Source: Mucidula mucida
Taxonomy: Eukaryota > Basidiomycota > Agaricomycetes > Agaricales > Physalacriaceae
DNA: 43,960 nt
Direction: 5' to 3'
Assembly (NCBI GenBank): GCA_015501055.1
Contig: JADNYV010000288.1
Span: 1-43,960 of the forward strand
The position numbers and the translations under genes were made by a program. Numbering within the stretch: the stretch's first letter is position 1; every line of letters starts with the position of its first letter. This document shows positions 39,613-43,960 of the stretch, piece by piece. The notes under the pieces are model-generated. The model had not been told where the DNA came from, did no database searches, and worked only from the letters and a program-made list of their open reading frames with translations.

Positions 39613-41768
39613 CAGTCATCAAGGAAAGGGTCGTCAGATGCAGAATCTATTTACAGTACGGGTACTGAGACATCTAAAATATCATCGACGACTTTACCAC
39701 CAAAACCTGCGAAAGAAAGATTTGAGCCAAATACGCCCGAGTGGATTGCACAACGGCTAAGAGAGGATGACGTGTCGAGAGCAGTGGGAATTTTGAGAGC
39801 ATGGATGCCGGAGCGGAGAGAGAGAGAAGCGACGGAGGAGAAGGTGATGGCGATCAGAGCGTTGACAAAGGAAGCTGCGGTGGAAGTTGTGACGGAGTTG
39901 AAAAAGTCTAGGAAGTACATCCGGGGAACAAAGGGGCAGGACATGAAACTCCGAGTAACCATAGAGAGCGTACACACAGGCTCTGAATGGGAAATGAGTG
40001 CCCTTCTTGACAGTGGAGCAACGGGTTCTTGCGTCAATAAAGAATTCGTTGAGAAGAACGGACTCCCAATCAAGGAGTTACCGGTCAAGCTCCCTGTTTA
40101 CAATGCGGATGGAACCCTAAACGAGGGAGGGGCAATCGAAGGTTTTGTGGAGGTCCGGATGAAGATTGGTGATCACGCCAAAAAGATCAAGTTGGCCGTC
40201 ACCAATCTTGGCAAAACAAGTATCTTTTTGGGGCTAGATTGGTTACGATATCACAACCCCACAATCAACTGGACGGAATCCATGTTAACCTTTGATCAAT
40301 GCCCAGACCGCTGCGGCTATCTACCTGAGTACGACTTGCCAGAAGACGAAGGAGAAGATGTAGAAGAGAAGTTGGAAGAGGGAGAGCGCTTGTTCTGGAT
40401 GGACTGGGACAACTATCACAAAAGCGGTGAAAAGCTGAGATCACAACAGCCTTCATCTGCGGCTGCACCTTACATCGAGGAATTTTCCGATGTATTCAGC
40501 AAGGCGGACTTTGATAAGTTACCGGAGCGAAGACCCTGGGATCACGCGATAGAACTCACGCCTGGTTCCAAACTGGTCGACTGCAAGGTCTATCCCCTTA
40601 GTCCATCCAAGCAGAAGGCATTAGACGAGTTCTTGGAGGAAAACATACGCACGGGACGCATACGGCCATCAATCTCACCCATGGCGTCACCATTCTTCTT
40701 TGTCAAGAAGAAGGACGGAAGCCTTCGGCCAGTGCAGGATTATCGGAAGTTGAACGACATGACAATCAAGAACCGATACCCCTTGCCGTTGATTCAGGGC
40801 TTATTGACAAGTTGAAGGGAGCAAAGGTTTTCACAAAGATGGATGTCCGATGGGGTTACAATAACATCCGGATCAAAGACGGTGATGAGTGGAAAGCGGC
40901 GTTTAGAACAAACCGAGGGCTGTTTGAGCCATTAGTAATGTTTTTCGGACTCACAAACTCGCCGGCAACGTTTCAATCGTTCATGAATCACATCTTGAAG
41001 GAGTTGATTGACGGCGGACATGTTATAGTTTACCTGGATGATATACTTATCTTTACGAACACTCTTGAGGAGCATAGACAGATTGTACGAAAGGTATTGG
41101 AGATATTACGAGTAAATAAGCTGTATTTAAAACCCGAGAAATGTAGTTTTGAGGCACAGACTGTAGATTACTTAGGAGTTATTGTTGGAGGAGGAGAAGT
41201 GAAGATGGATCCGGCAAAAGTGGCCGTAGTGAAGGAATGGAAGGAGCCGACGAAGAAGAAGGAAGTGCAGTCATTCCTGGGCTTCTGCAACTTCTACCGA
41301 CGTTTCATTCGGGGATTTGCGGGAGTAGCGAAGCCATTGACATTGCTAACTGGGAAGGGCGAGTGGGTTTGGGGCTTGGAGCAGCATGAGGCGTTTGAGG
41401 AGTTGAAACAGAGGATGACGGAAGAACCCGTTCTGATTGTACCGCGCGACGACGGCAAGTTTTGAGTCAAGGCGGACTCCTCGAACTATGCGAACGGGGC
41501 GGTTCTTTCCCAGTTTGTTGACGGAAAATGGAGATCAGTAGCTTTCCGATCTCGCGCGCTAAACGAAGTGGAGCGCAATTATGAGATCTACGACAAAGAG
41601 ATGATGGCTATCATGGACTCGATCAACAACTGGCGGCAATATCTCCTAGGCGCTAAGGAGACAGTGGAGGTTTTTACCGATCATCAAAACCTTCAGTACT
41701 TCAGGAAACCGCAGAAGTTGAACCGGAGGCAGGCGCGATGGGTTACGGAGTTGGCAGAGTATGACATA
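39578..41768 (+). pseudogene. pol: Pol of gypsy copy 1 (protease, RT, partial RNase H), inactivated
   Basis: The -1 frame reads from the shift site through [12 protein letters not shown]. It then has an aspartic protease with [10 protein letters not shown] (about 40011) and [12 protein letters not shown], and RT motifs including [32 protein letters not shown] and VYLDDILIF (about 41029). RNase H text follows (ADSSNYANGAVL, IYDKEMMAI, FTDHQNLQYF). Two lesions occur: a one-base deletion near 40798 between PLPLIQ and the following [13 protein letters not shown], and a TGA at 41463-41465 where the reading otherwise runs GKF-VKADSSNY. The TGA is consistent with a C-to-T change of CGA. The frame is lost at 41768, in RNase H. 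Confidence 0.88.
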
Positions 41769-42894
41769 TGTTATGAATCGCCATATTTTCACATTTTCAC
41801 ATCTTATCATATCTTATCGGGAGCCTTGTCTTATCAACCAACGGACCGTTTCATCATCTGTTTCGTCACCGATCATACCCCTTTTCATTACCGAAGCCGT
41901 ACTCATGTCGGACACACGCCCAACACATGGATGACATCATACATGCCGATACCTCATGGACTCTCTATTGTATATACACCACCGACACTCGTAGCACACA
42001 TGGTCGTTTCAGTATTATTACTTACATGCAGTCACCACTCGTATTTAATGGTTTCACGGACTAGTAGCATACAACACTGGGTCAAGGGCGTGGAGCATCC
42101 CTAGTGGAAACGCGTATGGACAAGGAGCTTCAAACACAGACTTACTAGTATATAAGCAGTAGTGTAGTATCATTGTACTTTAGTTCCGATCTCGTTTATA
42201 CACCTGGCCTAGCCTAGTCTTACGAACGTGAACGCTTTCTTCCTTAGTTCTTGCTGTGGTACCTGGTTGAGTCTCGTGGCTTAGTCAGTCGCTAACAGAA
42301 GATCGGAACTACTTTCTACCACCTACCACACATCCCTGATCGTCGATCAGCACTTTGCTGTTTGATCATCGCACATTCCCCATCCCCTTTCCTGTTTACA
42401 GATCGACGGATTCCTAATCCCAGCGCACGTTCGCATACGTGTGTATTGGTCCCAGTAGCGCCGGCTAACAGTTAGAGATAACTGCCTCGGGTGCTGGAAG
42501 TAGCCGCTCTCACGAGAACAAACTTTTGGCAGTTGCACTTCAGTGGGCGCTGTTTACGGGTCAACCCCCGTTCCCAGGAAAACTTCGGCTTACCTCACAC
42601 CAGAGGGACGTCGGCTGGGCAATTGCGAACTTGTGACGAGCTCTTGGGCTCCGTAGATACGTAGTCAGTAGTCGGTAAAATAGTGTAGACAGTTACGATA
42701 CCTACCTACTTTACTTACATTACGATACACACCACCATTCCCCACCCTACCAAGTCCTGGATTCTATTTCAGATCTAGGCGATCCCTCCCTATTCATCCA
42801 AACCTCTATTCCCTCACCTGTTTCATCCAAATCCGCATCACCCATATCACCACTTTCACCCTTTCACTCTCCGATCCCATCACCCCGATCCATC
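41769..42894 (+). repeat. LTR and 5-prime leader of gypsy copy 2
   Basis: Differs from 37537-38665 by scattered substitutions and a few short indels (1126 versus 1129 nt). The TATATAAG box is at 42149-42156. Most differences are transitions. Confidence 0.8.
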
Positions 42895-43824
42895 ATGTCC
42901 AACGAAGCACCCGAAACCGCTCCTCACACACCCGCTCATCATGCCGATGTCGAAATCAAAGGCCGATCCCTTGTGAACAAGCCTTACGACTATGACGGGG
43001 ACAAGTCCAAGTACAAGAGCTGGTGGCGATCGATGTTCACATACATCCGTGACAAGAAGAACAACCTCACATCTGACTCCGAAAGGATCGATGTTGTTCT
43101 CTCCTACATCCGAGGAGATCACGTAGATGCATGGGTCCAGAACTACTCGGACCAGAACTTCGACGAGGAAGAAGAGGAATGGACAGTCTCTTGGACGGAG
43201 TTCAAGGAAGATTTGAAGGAGCGATTTGTGGACTCCAACCTCGCGCGAGACGCGCAAGATCAGATCGAGCGGTTGCGCCAGGGGCAAGATACCGCTCAAG
43301 ATTTCTTCCAGAAGTTCGAGGTCCTGCTCACTCAGGCAGGATATTCGAAGGATGACGCATTTGTTGTGCGACTTCTCAAGACCAACGTCAACGAGAAGAT
43401 CATTGATCAGATCTATGGTAGCCGAGACGGGTTGCCAGAGAAGTACAAGGATTGGAAGGCACAGATCCTTCAGATCGATCAGCTGTGGAGAAGGCGGGCG
43501 GCGAGCAAGAGGTCCGGCATGCAGTCCCGGCCTCAAGCTCCGCAGGTGGCTACATCGAGAGCTAATCCTACGAACCCACCTCCAACGCTGATCACACGAC
43601 GAGATGCCACCGGTGTTACCTATGGAGGAGCCGGCAGGCCGATGGACATCGACAATGCACGTCGAAGGGGACTTTGTTTCAGCTGTGGCGAACACGGCCA
43701 TGTCAGCAGGTTCTGTCCGAAGAAGGGTCGACCCCAGACGATTCGGGGTTTATGGACCGAGATGAATGACGAGGAGAAGAAGAAGCTGGCCGAAGAGTTG
43801 GGTTTTGCGAAGCTCCCGCAGTAG
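42895..43824 (+). CDS. gag: Gag polyprotein of gypsy copy 2
   Basis: A 309-residue frame, about 97 percent identical by eye to copy 1, with the same CCHC knuckle near residues 261-274. Replacements such as Glu to Lys before TNVNEK and Lys to Glu in APETAP are scattered. The frame is undamaged. A slippery heptamer at 43800-43806 and the same hairpin end it. Confidence 0.92.
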   Translation: MSNEAPETAPHTPAHHADVEIKGRSLVNKPYDYDGDKSKYKSWWRSMFTYIRDKKNNLTSDSERIDVVLSYIRGDHVDAWVQNYSDQNFDEEEEEWTVSWTEFKEDLKERFVDSNLARDAQDQIERLRQGQDTAQDFFQKFEVLLTQAGYSKDDAFVVRLLKTNVNEKIIDQIYGSRDGLPEKYKDWKAQILQIDQLWRRRAASKRSGMQSRPQAPQVATSRANPTNPPPTLITRRDATGVTYGGAGRPMDIDNARRRGLCFSCGEHGHVSRFCPKKGRPQTIRGLWTEMNDEEKKKLAEELGFAKLPQ

Positions 43825-43841
43825 ACGCAGTCCTGCCGGAG
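43800..43841 (+). promoter_or_regulatory. Predicted -1 frameshift signal, gypsy copy 2
   Basis: Identical in heptamer, spacer and hairpin to the signal in copy 1, although surrounding gag codons have diverged. Confidence 0.72.
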
Positions 43842-43960
43842 CAGTCATCAAGGAAAGGGTCGTCAGATGCAGAATCTATTTACAGTACGGGTACTGAGAC
43901 ATCTAAAATATCATCGACGACTTTACCACCAAAACCTGCGAAAGAAAGATTTGAGCCAAA
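43807..43960 (+). CDS. pol: Start of pol of gypsy copy 2 (partial)
   Basis: The -1 frame is open from the shift site to the window end ([17 protein letters not shown]), identical to the corresponding part of copy 1. It is truncated by the window before the protease. Confidence 0.7.

Larger units (their letters stand above)
37537..41768 (+). mobile_element. Ty3/gypsy retrotransposon, copy 1, 3-prime truncated
   Basis: Order is LTR plus leader (37537-38665), gag (38666-39595), then pol with protease, reverse transcriptase and part of RNase H. Protease-RT-RNase H order fits Ty3/gypsy. The element ends abruptly at 41768 in RNase H, where the terminal sequence of the second copy starts; no integrase is present. 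It interrupts the relic at 36164-37536. Confidence 0.9.
41769..43960 (+). mobile_element. Ty3/gypsy retrotransposon, copy 2, runs off the window
   Basis: It starts TGTTATGAATCGCC directly after truncated pol of copy 1. LTR plus leader and gag follow in the same order and with near identity to copy 1, and the start of pol is present. The right part lies outside the window. Either this copy is nested in copy 1, or the two form a recombined tandem. Confidence 0.88.

Noticed and set aside
42880..43701. Long minus-strand open frames over both gag genes (for example 273 codons)
   Set aside because: They are antisense shadows of the gag codons, mirrored in both copies, with no start context or family match.

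Overview
The window looks like an accessory, repeat-rich stretch of a filamentous basidiomycete genome, most likely an agaricomycete. The evidence is dense GT-AG introns of 46-60 nt with CTRAY-like branch points, TATA-like boxes 30-65 nt upstream of start codons, an F-box protein of the agaricomycete type, a MYND protein, a lineage-specific expanded kinase-like family, hAT and Ty3/gypsy elements, and no bacterial features.

Layout. Positions 1-18.6 kb hold a cluster of degenerate protein-kinase-like genes of two related subtypes. Type I genes lie at 846-2016 (-), 14147-15338 (+) and 17396-18611 (-). Type II genes lie at 3056-9012 (-, broken by transposons), 12467-13737 (+) and 15610-16694 (+, broken); a seventh member, type II, sits apart at 28878-30104 (-). 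All share two intron positions and a kinase N-lobe-like pattern, but the catalytic HRD and DFG motifs are eroded differently in each copy. One gene of unknown function (9338-10593) and several copies of a dispersed repeat lie among them.

The type II gene at 3056-9012 carries two elements. One is a 4.4-kb hAT-like element (3692-8107) with a perfect 8-bp target duplication GCCACCGG. It holds a truncated transposase and a 711-residue passenger gene on the other strand. The other is a 244-bp TA-flanked MITE (3309-3552). Conceptually removing both restores the family reading frame and a clean 50-nt intron.

Positions 19-30 kb are more ordinary: an uncharacterised 529-residue protein, a 2.3-kb gene-poor gap, an F-box gene, a secreted alpha/beta hydrolase with a visible Ser and His, and a MYND zinc-finger protein. 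Positions 30.2-33.3 kb hold two tandem NADP-dependent medium-chain reductase copies, each inactivated by different lesions. Positions 34.3-37.5 kb contain a frameshifted GNAT acetyltransferase, two tandem copies of the dispersed repeat and an unidentified coding relic cut by a retrotransposon.

Positions 37537-43960 are two Ty3/gypsy elements in head-to-tail order. The first has gag and a frameshifted, nonsense-mutated pol that stops in RNase H where the second begins; the second runs off the window. Both gag genes end in an apparent -1 frameshifting signal: a slippery heptamer, a 6-nt spacer and a stem-loop.

Overall the locus reads as a birth-and-death neighbourhood: local duplication of pseudokinase and reductase genes, dispersed repeats carrying promoter-like segments, transposon insertion, and point-mutation decay. 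The functional role of the pseudokinase family cannot be deduced from sequence alone.
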